DNA of 64,000 nt from GCA-2698665 sp047611265 (GCA_047611265.1 JBLFWM010000001.1:248001-312000); one strand, 5' to 3'; shown: positions 35,390 to 44,698, numbered from the stretch's first letter. Made by a program: numbers and translations. Notes: generated from the letters alone by a model not told the origin.

Positions 35390-36658
35390 CTATTTTTGTG
35401 GGTATACAGACGGTCCTCCATCAAATGATTTACTAAATTCTGGATATGCCTCTAAACCACATTCAGATAAATCTACACCTTCATCTTCTTCTTCAGCGGT
35501 AACCCTTAATCCAAATATCATATTAATGATTGACCAAACAATCAAACTAACAATAAATGTCCATAAGAAAATTACGAGAGTTCCATAGATTTGAGCGCCT
35601 AATGTGCCACCTGTTAAAGTAACTGCCATTAAACCCCAAACACCACAGGTTCCATGTGCTGATATTGCTCCAACAGGATCATCTATTTTCATTTTATCTA
35701 ACGTAATGATAGAGAAAACAACTAAGAATCCGCCTATAGAACCAATTATTAAAGCCAAGCCAGGTGTTGGTGCCAAAGGTTCAGCTGTTATTGACACAAG
35801 TCCGCCAATTGCTCCATTTAGAGCCATTGTAAGATCTGACTTACCAAACATTAATTTTGCTAAGATAAGAGCTCCCATTACACCACCAGCTGCTGCTAGA
35901 TTAGTATTAACAAATATCATGGCTACTGCATTAGCTTCTGCAACATTGGAAATAATTAACTCAGACCCACCATTGAATCCAAACCATCCTAACCAAAGAA
36001 TAAAAGTACCTAAAGTTGCTAGGGGTAAATTAGCACCGGGCATTGCTTGAGGCTTCCCATCCTTATACTTACCTCTTCTTGAACCAAGCACCATAACTCC
36101 AGCTAATGCTGCTGCTGCACCACATAAATGTACAACACCAGATCCAGCAAAATCCATAAATCCTGCTTCGTCTAAGAATCCGCCACCCCATTTCCAATAT
36201 CCTTGTACTGGATAAATTATACTAGTCATGAAGACACAGAATAATAAAAATGGCCATAGTTTCATTCTCTCAGCTACTGCTCCAGAAATAATAGAACAAG
36301 CTGTTGCAACAAATACTACTTGAAAAAAGTGATCTGCGATTCCTGAATAGTAGATTTCTCCGCCACTCTTAATAACATCTGCTGTCGCATTATCACCACT
36401 CAGAAAGAATGATAAATCAGGCACAACACCTGACCCTCCTGCTGGGTACATCAAGTTATATCCAACTACCATATACATAATAGTAGCTATGGAATATAAC
36501 GAAATATTTTTAGTAAGTATTTCTGCTGTATTTTTTGCTCTGACAAGTCCGGATTCAAGCATTGTAAATCCAGCTGCCATCCACATGACGAACGCACCCA
36601 TTACTAAAAAATAAAAAGTATCTAGCGCGTAAGCCAACTCAATGAGTTGATTTTCCAT
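35390..36658 (-). CDS. amt: ammonium transporter
   Basis: Amt/MEP/Rh channel that brings ammonium into the cell. 422 aa with about 11 membrane helices; it starts with FFLVMGAFVMWMAAGFTMLESGLVRAKN and has the signature DFAGSGVVHLCGAAAALAG and the pore His in HGTCGVWG. It has a good Shine-Dalgarno (TAGGAGA) 11 bp before the ATG. It follows glnK by 33 bp, the standard pair in which GlnK blocks the channel when nitrogen is plentiful. Confidence 0.96.
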   Translation of the reverse strand: MENQLIELAYALDTFYFLVMGAFVMWMAAGFTMLESGLVRAKNTAEILTKNISLYSIATIMYMVVGYNLMYPAGGSGVVPDLSFFLSGDNATADVIKSGGEIYYSGIADHFFQVVFVATACSIISGAVAERMKLWPFLLFCVFMTSIIYPVQGYWKWGGGFLDEAGFMDFAGSGVVHLCGAAAALAGVMVLGSRRGKYKDGKPQAMPGANLPLATLGTFILWLGWFGFNGGSELIISNVAEANAVAMIFVNTNLAAAGGVMGALILAKLMFGKSDLTMALNGAIGGLVSITAEPLAPTPGLALIIGSIGGFLVVFSIITLDKMKIDDPVGAISAHGTCGVWGLMAVTLTGGTLGAQIYGTLVIFLWTFIVSLIVWSIINMIFGLRVTAEEEDEGVDLSECGLEAYPEFSKSFDGGPSVYPQK

Positions 36659-36691
36659 GATTAGGGTCTCCTAATTAATAAAGTTTATTAA

Positions 36692-37030
36692 CTAAAGAGC
36701 CTCTTTTCCTCTTTCACCAGTTCTTACACGTATTGCTTCTTGAAGTTCAAGAACAAAGATTTTTCCATCTCCGATTTTACCTGTACTTGCTGTTTTTAGA
36801 ATGGTATCTATTGTGTTATCGACTAGATCATCACTAACGGCAATTTCAAGTTTGATCTTCGGTAAAAAATCAACTACGTATTCAGCACCACGATAAAGTT
36901 CAGTATGGCCCTTTTGTCTTCCAAACCCCTTAACCTCAGTTGCTGTAATACCTTGCACACCTATAGCGGATAGTGCCTCTCTTACTTCATCGAGCTTAAA
37001 TGGCTTGATTACTGCTATTACTAATTTCAT
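36692..37030 (-). CDS. glnK: nitrogen regulatory protein P-II
   Basis: Signal protein that senses 2-oxoglutarate and glutamine status and gates Amt. The 112 aa length is standard, with the uridylylation site Y51 in the T-loop (GAEYVVDFLPK), KGFGRQKGHTELYRG and the C-terminal GKIGDGKIFV...AIRVRTGERG. It is the middle gene of porin-glnK-amt. The symbol glnK rather than glnB is chosen from its linkage to amt. Confidence 0.96.
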   Translation of the reverse strand: MKLVIAVIKPFKLDEVREALSAIGVQGITATEVKGFGRQKGHTELYRGAEYVVDFLPKIKLEIAVSDDLVDNTIDTILKTASTGKIGDGKIFVLELQEAIRVRTGERGKEAL

Positions 37031-37073
37031 TGATAAACGTCTCCCTAAAATTTAATTATAACTTAAAATATTG

Positions 37074-37748
37074 TTAGAAACTATAGCCTAAAGTAAAGAC
37101 AGCAAACGTTGTGTCTTTATATTTTGCAGCACCAGTTATGTCATCATCGTTTTTACCAACTTGAAGACCAACATCAGCTCCGGCAAAATTAGTACTATAA
37201 TCTACTGTCCAAACATTACCTTTGAGTGTATCGCCACCCCATGCACCTACTGCAAGAGTTAAAGGCAAGCCAACTCCATCTAAAGCTAATGATATAGAAG
37301 TATATTGGTAAGAATCATTAGTAGCAGTTTTATATTTACCAGTAGAATGATCTACTGAAACTGCACCCATAGCGATTCCCATATTAACTTCTTCATAATC
37401 ACTGTCAAAGTTATCAGTATAATAGTACCCAGTAGCACCAACATACAGATCAGCACCTATAGCACTAAAACCATAACCTGCATAGTAATCATGCTCGAGG
37501 CCAGTGTCTACATCAGCCCACCATGTGCCAAGATAAAAGCCTCCATTTTCATAGTCAGCTCCAAAGCTAACTGCTGATGTGCTTTGATAAACACCTCTAT
37601 ACCAGTAATCTGACATATAACCAACGTTGTAACTAACCGAAGATTCTTCTTCAACAACCGCTGCTGATTCAGATGCAACAGCGAAAGGTACAGACATTGT
37701 GACTGCCATAACAACTGATAAAAATTTACTCATTAATTTATTCATCAT
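37074..37748 (-). CDS. TorF-family putative outer-membrane porin
   Basis: 224 aa with a signal peptide (about residues 1-26, ending AVASES) and a beta-barrel pattern of alternating aromatic/polar strands (YNVGYMSDYWYRGVYQSTSAV, AGYGFSAIGADLYVGATGYYY) ending in a terminal Phe, as in outer-membrane proteins. It resembles the TIGR02001 (gcw_chp) family. Its place as first gene of a sigma-54-type operon with glnK and amt suggests a role in uptake of nitrogen compounds across the outer membrane. Shine-Dalgarno GGAG precedes the first of two adjacent ATGs. Confidence 0.85.
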   Translation of the reverse strand: MMNKLMSKFLSVVMAVTMSVPFAVASESAAVVEEESSVSYNVGYMSDYWYRGVYQSTSAVSFGADYENGGFYLGTWWADVDTGLEHDYYAGYGFSAIGADLYVGATGYYYTDNFDSDYEEVNMGIAMGAVSVDHSTGKYKTATNDSYQYTSISLALDGVGLPLTLAVGAWGGDTLKGNVWTVDYSTNFAGADVGLQVGKNDDDITGAAKYKDTTFAVFTLGYSF

Positions 37749-37837
37749 ATTTTCTCCATTTATATTATAATCATTTCAAGTTTTAAATTTCAGTTCGACG
37801 CTTATCAGTGATAAAAGTCTAGCTTCGTTATACATAA

Positions 37838-37853
37838 TGCATATACCATGCCA
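37838..37853 (-). promoter_or_regulatory. sigma-54 promoter of porin-glnK-amt
   Basis: On the minus strand the sequence is TGGCATGGTATATGCA: a -24 box TGGCAT and -12 box TGCA with the invariant GG and GC exactly 10 nt apart, as required for RpoN promoters. The expected start point near 37827 leaves a leader of about 80 nt before the porin gene. Supported by gene content (glnK-amt is a classic RpoN target) and by an NtrC-like site upstream. Confidence 0.7.
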
Positions 37854-37973
37854 ACATAACTTTATTAAATAATATATATCTGTATATGTATTAAATATGG
37901 CGCATGATATAATATTTTAATCAATACAATAAATGCTTATAAGCGCATTATAATAATATAATCGCGCGCAATG

Positions 37974-37990
37974 TGCTCAAAATAGGTGCA
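37974..37990. promoter_or_regulatory. NtrC-like enhancer site
   Basis: A 17-bp imperfect palindrome, TGC-N11-GCA, matching 11 of the 14 defined positions of the consensus TGCACCA-N3-TGGTGCA. It lies about 120-135 bp upstream of the sigma-54 -24 box, the usual enhancer distance. It also falls just before the divergent ubiK start, where it could affect that gene too. Confidence 0.55.
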
Positions 37991-37995
37991 AAGAT

Positions 37996-38214
37996 ATGAA
38001 TTCAAAAACAATATTAGAACTTGTTGGTAAAATAGAAAAATTAATACCATCTAATGAGAGCGGAATTAAAGATGATATAAAATCGAATATTAAAATATTA
38101 ATTGAAGACTATTTACATAAATTAAACTTAGTGACTAGGGAAGAATTTGATATACAGCAAAAGGTACTTCTTAAAACTAGGCTTAAAATAGAAGAGTTAG
38201 AAAAGAAATTATAA
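37996..38214 (+). CDS. ubiK: ubiquinone biosynthesis accessory factor UbiK (YqiC/BMFP)
   Basis: 72 aa, alpha-helical with a C-terminal coiled coil. It matches the YqiC/BMFP pattern: short N-terminal helix, then LVTREEFDIQQKVLLKTRLKIEELEKKL at the end. UbiK works with UbiJ in the ubiquinone-making complex under air; ubiJ, ubiE and ubiB are in this window at 49.8-52.8 kb. Placement next to glnK-amt is shared with Pseudomonas. Two overlapping TATAAT boxes (37949-37954 and 37957-37962) lie upstream. Confidence 0.9.
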   Translation: MNSKTILELVGKIEKLIPSNESGIKDDIKSNIKILIEDYLHKLNLVTREEFDIQQKVLLKTRLKIEELEKKL

Positions 38215-38215
38215 A

Positions 38216-38713
38216 TTAATTAGACTCAGATAAAATATAGTCTACCGCTGACTTAATTTCATTATCAGATAAAGAGCTTACTCCACCTTTCGCAGGCATA
38301 ATTCCTATCCCATTTATGGCACTAGCATAAAGAGCATCTTTCCCTTTTGCTAATCTATCTGACCATTGGCTATTATTACCAATTACAGGAGCACCAGCTG
38401 CTCCACTAGTATGGCATGACATGCAGACAGTATTATAAACTTCTTTAGCAGTAAGAATTTTTGTTTCAGAAACACTTGCTACCATTACTTCCTGCTTAAT
38501 AGAAGGGTTACTTGCTAGATTTATTTTTCCTGATGGTGCTATTCTTTGATTAGTATCACTTTGTATTTGAACTTTATAGTTTTCACTTGCACTAGATGCG
38601 TATCCAGCAAAAACATTAGAGAGAATAGCTATAAAAATAGCTAACCCTATAATTATTACCGATACTATTGCAAAGACCTTATAAAATTCTGCGTCTGTTA
38701 CTTTATGTTCCAT
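38216..38713 (-). CDS. membrane-anchored cytochrome c5-type protein
   Basis: 165 aa with an uncleaved N-terminal membrane helix (about residues 12-37), a Ser/Gln-rich linker and one class I haem domain: CMSCH at 97-101 and an axial Met in GIMPAKGG. This matches cytochrome c5/CycA-like electron carriers of gammaproteobacteria, probably linking the bc1 complex with a terminal oxidase. Convergent with ubiK, 1 bp apart. Confidence 0.9.
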   Translation of the reverse strand: MEHKVTDAEFYKVFAIVSVIIIGLAIFIAILSNVFAGYASSASENYKVQIQSDTNQRIAPSGKINLASNPSIKQEVMVASVSETKILTAKEVYNTVCMSCHTSGAAGAPVIGNNSQWSDRLAKGKDALYASAINGIGIMPAKGGVSSLSDNEIKSAVDYILSESN

Positions 38714-38750
38714 ATTAGAGATTTTTCCATGTTTTCTTTCTTGTGTAGAT

Positions 38751-38756
38751 TATACT
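38751..38756 (+). promoter_or_regulatory. candidate -10 box for tRNA-Arg
   Basis: TATACT in the gap upstream of the tRNA, giving a start about 23 nt before the mature tRNA. No good -35. The tRNA has no same-strand gene upstream within 500 bp, so it needs its own promoter. Confidence 0.35.
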
Positions 38757-38785
38757 AAAAGAAATAATAAATTCATCATAAATTT

Positions 38786-38859
38786 GCGTCTGTAGCTCAG
38801 TTGGATAGAGCATTAGCTTCCGAAGCTAAAGGTCAGAAGTTCGAATCTTCTCAGGCGCT
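38786..38859 (+). tRNA. tRNA-Arg (CCG)
   Basis: 74-nt cloverleaf: acceptor GCGTCTG/CAGGCGC (one G-U pair), D stem GCTC/GAGC, anticodon stem TTAGC/GCTAA with loop TTCCGAA (anticodon CCG, reading CGG), T stem AGAAG/CTTCT with loop TTCGAAT. The discriminator is T and CCA is not encoded. Its last base is shared with the stop codon of the convergent folD gene. Confidence 0.96.
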
Positions 38860-39707
38860 CAACCAATCCTTTCAGCTGCAATTATAGTATTTTCAATTAA
38901 AGCGCAAACTGTCATGGGGCCAACGCCACCAGGTACAGGAGTTATCGCCGAAGCTTTTTGTGATGCAGACTCAAAATCAACATCTCCACATAATTTACCA
39001 TCTATATTATGAATTCCAACATCAATAACAATGCAACCCTCTGGTATCTGGTCTCCATTAATAAATTTAGGTATACCTACAGCAACTATAACAACATCTG
39101 CATCTGCCAACTTAGAGTTAAGATCTTTAGTGCGAGAATGACATATCGTTACAGTAGCATGCTGTTGTAAACACAATATTGCGACTGGTTTGCCTACAAT
39201 ATTTGATCTACCTACGACTGTCACATTTTTCCCACTTAAATTGGTACCCGTAGATGCCAGCATCTGCATTATCCCTTTAGGCGTGCATGATACCAATGTA
39301 TCTTCACCTAAGAATAATTTACCTACATTTGTTGGGGTGAAACCATCAACATCTTTTGACGGATCAATTTTATTTAAAATTTTTGTAACAGATATATGGT
39401 CTGGTAATGGCAGTTGAACTATAACCCCATGTATACTCTTATCATTATTAATATTATCAATTTGATTTAAAATTTCTTCTTCTGTAACAGTTGCTTCAAA
39501 TCTCATAATATCAGATTCTATTCCTGCTTTTACAGCAAATTTTTCTTTCTGTGCAACATAACTAGCTGACGCTTTCATGTCACCCACCAACATAACAATT
39601 AACTTTGGTTTAATATTTTTCTTATTGAGTTCTAGTACTTTATTTTTTAGATCAGTTGTCAATATGATTTCTGCAACTTCTCTTCCACTTATAACTTTAG
39701 CAACCAT
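38859..39707 (-). CDS. folD: bifunctional methylenetetrahydrofolate dehydrogenase/methenyl-THF cyclohydrolase
   Basis: Interconverts 5,10-methylene-THF and 10-formyl-THF. 282 aa with the catalytic Lys in SYVAQKEKFA, VQLPLPDHI, DPSKDVDGFTPTNVG and the NADP-site GRSNIVGKPVA, followed by ITPVPGGVGPMT. It feeds one-carbon units to purine synthesis and, through thyA at 57.9 kb, to dTMP. Its stop overlaps tRNA-Arg by one base. dsbA lies 17 bp upstream. Confidence 0.97.
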   Translation of the reverse strand: MVAKVISGREVAEIILTTDLKNKVLELNKKNIKPKLIVMLVGDMKASASYVAQKEKFAVKAGIESDIMRFEATVTEEEILNQIDNINNDKSIHGVIVQLPLPDHISVTKILNKIDPSKDVDGFTPTNVGKLFLGEDTLVSCTPKGIMQMLASTGTNLSGKNVTVVGRSNIVGKPVAILCLQQHATVTICHSRTKDLNSKLADADVVIVAVGIPKFINGDQIPEGCIVIDVGIHNIDGKLCGDVDFESASQKASAITPVPGGVGPMTVCALIENTIIAAERIG

Positions 39708-39724
39708 TTTTCTCTCCTATGAAA

Positions 39725-40339
39725 TCAATTTAACCTTTCTTTATCTACTAATAGCTGAACAACATCATATAGCTCTTGATACGAGCTAACATGTGAGCCA
39801 CTAGTTTTATATTTACCGTTTATAACCAATGTGGGTACAGATTTAATCTGATATTGATTAGCCAATCTTGATGCTTTTTTGATACGAATTTCTGTTCCAA
39901 ATGAATCTAAAATCTTCAGGAACTTATCAGCATCATAACCTTCTTCTTTTATAAAATTAGCTAACTTTTCTTTTGTATCTAATCTATTACTATTTACATG
40001 TATTTCAGCAAATACTTTCTCATGAAGATTATCATCTAATTTCATTTGTTGAAGAGCATAATAGGCTTTAGCGTGGAGTTCCCAAGAATCTCTAAGTGCA
40101 ACCGGTACTTTAATTAATATCGTATCTTTATCTAAATTCGACTCTATATCATTTATTGTAGGCTCTAGACTATAACAATGAGGGCAACCGTACCAAAAAA
40201 ATTCATATATCACTACCTTATCGCTTTCCGTTTGTTTTTGATTTGATATTTGAACATATTTCTGCGAAGAATCTGCGGCCATAGTAAAGCCACTAAATAC
40301 TAATGTTAGCACTATTGATACAAGGGATAATACTCTCAT
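39725..40339 (-). CDS. dsbA: thiol:disulfide interchange protein DsbA
   Basis: Periplasmic oxidase that puts disulfides into exported proteins. 204 aa with a signal peptide (cut near residue 21), active-site C52-P-H-C55 in WYGCPHCYSLEP and the cis-Pro loop KSVPTLVING. It overlaps cytochrome c4 by 1 nt; this c4-dsbA pair near polA is also found in Pseudomonas. Confidence 0.95.
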   Translation of the reverse strand: MRVLSLVSIVLTLVFSGFTMAADSSQKYVQISNQKQTESDKVVIYEFFWYGCPHCYSLEPTINDIESNLDKDTILIKVPVALRDSWELHAKAYYALQQMKLDDNLHEKVFAEIHVNSNRLDTKEKLANFIKEEGYDADKFLKILDSFGTEIRIKKASRLANQYQIKSVPTLVINGKYKTSGSHVSSYQELYDVVQLLVDKERLN

Positions 40340-40953
40340 TAGTGAAGTCCTTGAATATACTGGGCAACTGACTTGATCTCTTCATCAGTCATACGGTGGA
40401 CAATATTTCTCATCATTTTATTTGGATCATTTAATCTCTTGCTGCTTTGAAAATTTTTAAGCTGGGAATAAATATATTCAGAATGTTGACCTGATAAAAC
40501 AGGTATAGCTGCTGGACCATTTCCATCTCCATTTGGACCATGACATGCAATACAAGCTTGTATTTTATATTCCATGTTACCACCTCTGTAAATATTCTGG
40601 CCTAATTCAAAAGAGTCATCTGCTGTTGTTCCTATGGATTTATCAAGAGACTCATAATAAGTAGAAAGGTCATCAATATCTTCATCTGAAAGTGCCATAG
40701 ATATTCCATACATAATCGCATTATTTCTTTTGCCTTCTGGGCCTTTCTTAAATTCATGTAATTGAGATGCTAAATATGACTGATGCTGGCCTGCTAATTT
40801 AGGCCATATAGGACTAACGCTAATACCATCTTGGCCATGGCATGCAATACAAGTTATGCTTTTTTCTTTCCCCTTGCCAATATCCCCTGCATTAATATTA
40901 GCGGCAAATATAATGAAGAACGATGTTGCAATATATAGTGATATTTTATTCAT
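40339..40953 (-). CDS. cytochrome c4 (dihaem)
   Basis: Periplasmic electron carrier with two haem c domains. 204 aa: signal peptide ending near residue 22, first haem C35-I-A-C38-H39, second CIACHGPNGDGNGP in the C-terminal half, each domain with a Met ligand (NAIMYGIS, KMMRNIV). The two halves are related (WPKLAGQH / IPVLSGQH). It probably passes electrons to a cbb3- or aa3-type oxidase; none is in the window. Confidence 0.94.
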   Translation of the reverse strand: MNKISLYIATSFFIIFAANINAGDIGKGKEKSITCIACHGQDGISVSPIWPKLAGQHQSYLASQLHEFKKGPEGKRNNAIMYGISMALSDEDIDDLSTYYESLDKSIGTTADDSFELGQNIYRGGNMEYKIQACIACHGPNGDGNGPAAIPVLSGQHSEYIYSQLKNFQSSKRLNDPNKMMRNIVHRMTDEEIKSVAQYIQGLH

Positions 40954-41009
40954 AACTCAGGGGATATTATATAGCATCATAATGATACTTCAAATCATCT
41001 CTTTCAGTT

Positions 41010-43706
41010 TTAATGGGCTTTATCCCAATTATTCCCAATACCTAGATCAACTATTAATGGGACGTCTAAGTTATAACATGTAGACATTAATTCTATTATT
41101 TTGCTATTTGCTTCATCCACAAAATTATCTTCTACTTCAAATACAAGCTCATCATGCACTTGCATGATCATTTGTATTGGATAATTACCTTTATTAATCC
41201 ATTTATCTATATTTATCATGGCAATTTTAAGAATATCTGCTGCTGTGCCTTGAATTGGTGCATTGATTGCAGTTCTTTCGGCAGCACTTCTAACCTGAAA
41301 GTTACTATGAGTAATATTTGGAATATATATTCTTCTACCAAGAAGTGTAGAAGCGTAACCATTTTTCTTCGCTTTAATTTTTATTATATCCATAAATTCC
41401 TTTATTCCGCTATATCTTAAGAAATACTTGTCTATATAGTCTTTGGCAGAACTATTATCAATCTTGAGCTGCTTACTTAAACCATACGATGAGATTCCAT
41501 AAATTAGACCAAAATTAATAGCTTTAGCTGCCCTTCTTTGTTCCTCGCTTGGCTCATCTTTTAACGAGAAAACTTCTTTTGCAGTTGACGCATGAACATC
41601 TTCGCCATTCATGAAACTTGTGAGTAGATTTTTATCTTGTGAGAGATGAGCCATAACTCTTAACTCAATCTGAGAATAATCAGCCGAGATTATCTTATGC
41701 CCTTTTTTTGCAATAAAAGTCTTTCTAATATTTTTCCCATCTTGTGTTTTTATCGGAATGTTTTGCAAATTTGGATTTGAAGATGACAACCTGCCCGTGA
41801 TAGTAACGGTTTGATTATAAGATGTATGCAATCTCTGAGTAGTCTCATTAATCTGTTTGCCTAGCTTGTCTGTATAGGTATTTTTTAGTTTCATTAAATT
41901 TCTGAACTGCAAAATTAATTTAGGGAGTTCATGTATAAGAGACAACTCTTCCATTACCTCTTCGTTTGTTGAAGGCTGTCCCTTTGGTGTCTTTTTTAGA
42001 ACTGGTAAGTTTAAATCATTATAAAATATTTCTTGTATTTGTTTAGGTGAACTAATATTGAACTCTTTTTGAGCATGCTTATATACATTTTTTTCAATAC
42101 CTTTTATCCTACTGTCAAGATCTTTGCTTTGTTTTTCTAAACTTTCAGCATTAATCATTACTCCGTGCTGCTCAATATTAGCAATGACTTTAACAAGCGG
42201 TAATTCCACCTGATGATATAAATTAGATTGTTCTTCAAGTGTTAATAGCTTGCCTGATAAATAATTATATAGCCTAAATGTTAAGTCAGCATCTTCGCAG
42301 GCATACGGCACTGCCTCATCAATAGTTACTTCAGAGAAATTTTTTTGTTTGGCACCTGATCCTACAATATCTTTATATTTAATAGTTGTATGGTCTAAGT
42401 AACGATCAGACAAACTATCAAGATCATGTTTTCTAGAAGAATTATATATATAAGAAAGAATCATTGTGTCCTCTATCTGGCAATTAAACGCAATATTATA
42501 CTTATGCAGGACATTCATATCATATTTTAAGTTTTGACCTATGACTTTTATATCTTTATTAGAAAAAAGCTCTCTAAGATAATCATAAAACTTGTCTTTT
42601 TCTATTTTTAGATTTCCATTAGAATCATCATGATTTATGGGTATATAAAAAGCCTCTTGCTCTTTGAAAGAAAAAGATACCCCAACAAGTTGAGCTTCCA
42701 TTGCATTCAAAGATGTTGTTTCAGTATCAAATGAAAATACTTTGTATTTTTTTAGATTTGCTATTAATTTAACTAAACCTTCTTCACTATCAATCAAACT
42801 ATACGAAGATTTTTTATTTTCTTTCTTCTGGTTTTCTTCGATAGAAAAATAATCTGTGCTATTTTTAAGCTCATACTTTGATGCAATTTCGGAAAGCCTA
42901 CTCTCATCTCTCTTCCCTATAATATACTTGTTTAAATCTAAGTTTATATCCACGTCTGTTTTTAATTTTATTAGTTTTTTAGCCAACTCTATTGTCTGAG
43001 AAGACTTCCCTAAATTTTCTTGAACCTTGCCTTTAAGTAAATCTATGTTTTCAATGATTCCATCAATAGATCCATATTTTTCTAACAAGGTTACGGCAGT
43101 CTTTGGCCCAATCTTATCGACTCCAGGTATATTGTCAGATGTATCCCCTACTAATACTAAATAATCAAAGATTTTCTCAGGGTGGACTCCAAATTTATCT
43201 ATAACTCCTTTAATATCAAGTCGTTTTTCATCCATGCTATTTATCAAAGTTACATTATCATTTACTAGCTGAGCCAAATCTTTATCACCTGAAGAAATGA
43301 TAACATTTATATTTTTACCATAATCAAAAGCAGCTAATGTTCCTATAACATCATCAGCCTCAACATTAGGAACCTGGAGCACTTTGATGCCTAGGCTTTC
43401 AATGAACTGTATAATTGGAAGAACCTGTTCTGATAGCTCTACAGGCATAGATGATCTATTTGCCTTATAATCTTTGTAAATTTTGTGGCGAAAATTCTTA
43501 CCCTTAGCATCAAATATTACACATAAATATTTTGGGTTATGCAACCTAATTAACTTAGAGAGCATGTTAGTCACACCATAAATAGCTCCTGTAGGATCAC
43601 CTTTAGCATTTTTTAGATGCGGGAGAGCATAAAAAGCTCTATATAAATAGGATGAACCATCAACTAATACGAAATTATTTACATTTTTATCAACCAAAAT
43701 ACCCAA
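41010..43706 (-). CDS. polA: DNA polymerase I
   Basis: Repair and Okazaki-fragment polymerase. 898 aa, full length: 5'-3' exonuclease (LVDGSSYLYRAF, EADDVIGTLA, GDTSDNIPGVDKIGPKTA), an apparently active 3'-5' exonuclease (FDTETTSLNAME, KYDMNVL, ACEDADLTFRLY) and polymerase (DYSQIELRVMAHLS, KAINFGLIYGISSYGLS, MQVHDELVFEV). The start is TTG (43706 or the TTG three codons on); no ATG precedes the conserved domain. The neighbour thrB is divergent, as in Pseudomonas-like order. Confidence 0.97.
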   Translation of the reverse strand: MGILVDKNVNNFVLVDGSSYLYRAFYALPHLKNAKGDPTGAIYGVTNMLSKLIRLHNPKYLCVIFDAKGKNFRHKIYKDYKANRSSMPVELSEQVLPIIQFIESLGIKVLQVPNVEADDVIGTLAAFDYGKNINVIISSGDKDLAQLVNDNVTLINSMDEKRLDIKGVIDKFGVHPEKIFDYLVLVGDTSDNIPGVDKIGPKTAVTLLEKYGSIDGIIENIDLLKGKVQENLGKSSQTIELAKKLIKLKTDVDINLDLNKYIIGKRDESRLSEIASKYELKNSTDYFSIEENQKKENKKSSYSLIDSEEGLVKLIANLKKYKVFSFDTETTSLNAMEAQLVGVSFSFKEQEAFYIPINHDDSNGNLKIEKDKFYDYLRELFSNKDIKVIGQNLKYDMNVLHKYNIAFNCQIEDTMILSYIYNSSRKHDLDSLSDRYLDHTTIKYKDIVGSGAKQKNFSEVTIDEAVPYACEDADLTFRLYNYLSGKLLTLEEQSNLYHQVELPLVKVIANIEQHGVMINAESLEKQSKDLDSRIKGIEKNVYKHAQKEFNISSPKQIQEIFYNDLNLPVLKKTPKGQPSTNEEVMEELSLIHELPKLILQFRNLMKLKNTYTDKLGKQINETTQRLHTSYNQTVTITGRLSSSNPNLQNIPIKTQDGKNIRKTFIAKKGHKIISADYSQIELRVMAHLSQDKNLLTSFMNGEDVHASTAKEVFSLKDEPSEEQRRAAKAINFGLIYGISSYGLSKQLKIDNSSAKDYIDKYFLRYSGIKEFMDIIKIKAKKNGYASTLLGRRIYIPNITHSNFQVRSAAERTAINAPIQGTAADILKIAMINIDKWINKGNYPIQMIMQVHDELVFEVEDNFVDEANSKIIELMSTCYNLDVPLIVDLGIGNNWDKAH

Positions 43707-43762
43707 ACCTATGTTAAGTTTATTTCATTCAAAAGTTATAACTTAAAAAATTTGAAATAGCT

Positions 43763-44698
43763 ATGTCTGTATATACTAAAATTACTGAAGATGAACTTTC
43801 TAAACACCTGTTAGGATATTCTATAGGGACAGCAATCAGTCTTACGGGTATTTCTGATGGGATTGAAAATACTAACTATCTTCTAAAAACTGATCAAAAT
43901 GAGTTTATATTTACAATTTTTGAAAATATAAAAAAAGAAGATGTGGGCCAATATTTAGATTTTATGAATCATTTGAGTGATAGAGGGTTAGTGTGCCCAA
44001 ATGTTTTAAAATCTAATAATAAAGAGTTATCTGTAATAATAAATGGTAAGCCATCAGCAATTATTGAAAAGCTTAGTGGGAAATCTATTATAGATACAAA
44101 TCCTGATAGTTGCATATTGATCGGGAATTTACTTTCAGAATTTCATACTTTTGGTTCAGATTTTAAAAAAGATATAAAAAATTCAAGAGACATTCGCTGG
44201 TGCGTAAAATCATATGATAAATTAACTGCGGTTATTGAAGATGATCAGGTAAAACTAATTGAACAAGCAATAAGTATTCAAAAAGAATTTTTAACTCAAA
44301 GTTTGCCTGTGGGCACGATACATGCAGACTTATTCAGGGATAATGTATTGTTTGACAGGAATAAGATTTCTGGAATGATTGATTTTTATTACTCGTGTCG
44401 TGGATTTTTAATTTATGACTTGGCTGTAGTTGTTAATGATTGGTGCACTGCTCTAGACGGTACGATTATAAATGAAAAATATATAAAACTCATTGAAGCT
44501 TATATGAAAAAAGGAAGTGTTCAAGATTTAGAAAAAAAATATTGGCGCCATGCCCTAGTCTCTGCAGCCCTAAGATTTTACTTATCCAGACTACTAGATC
44601 TTCATTTTCCTAAAATTGGAGAGATGACACATATAAAAGATCCTCTAATATTTGAAAATATACTCAAAGATAGAATAAATACATCATATCAACTCTAA
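43763..44698 (+). CDS. thrB: homoserine kinase (ThrB type II, APH fold)
   Basis: Phosphorylates homoserine for threonine synthesis. 311 aa of the aminoglycoside-phosphotransferase-like type rather than the GHMP type: MSVYTKITEDELSKHL, GISDGIENTNYLL, the catalytic HADLFRDNVLF and GMIDFYYSCRGFLIYDLA. MetX in the same window competes for the same homoserine. The TRAP gene dctQ follows after 2 bp. Confidence 0.95.
   Translation: MSVYTKITEDELSKHLLGYSIGTAISLTGISDGIENTNYLLKTDQNEFIFTIFENIKKEDVGQYLDFMNHLSDRGLVCPNVLKSNNKELSVIINGKPSAIIEKLSGKSIIDTNPDSCILIGNLLSEFHTFGSDFKKDIKNSRDIRWCVKSYDKLTAVIEDDQVKLIEQAISIQKEFLTQSLPVGTIHADLFRDNVLFDRNKISGMIDFYYSCRGFLIYDLAVVVNDWCTALDGTIINEKYIKLIEAYMKKGSVQDLEKKYWRHALVSAALRFYLSRLLDLHFPKIGEMTHIKDPLIFENILKDRINTSYQL

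Noticed and set aside
35604..36050. 148-codon open frame on the plus strand
   Set aside because: It lies fully inside amt on the other strand and is Pro/Ala-rich as expected from reading a membrane-protein gene backwards; no homology recognised.
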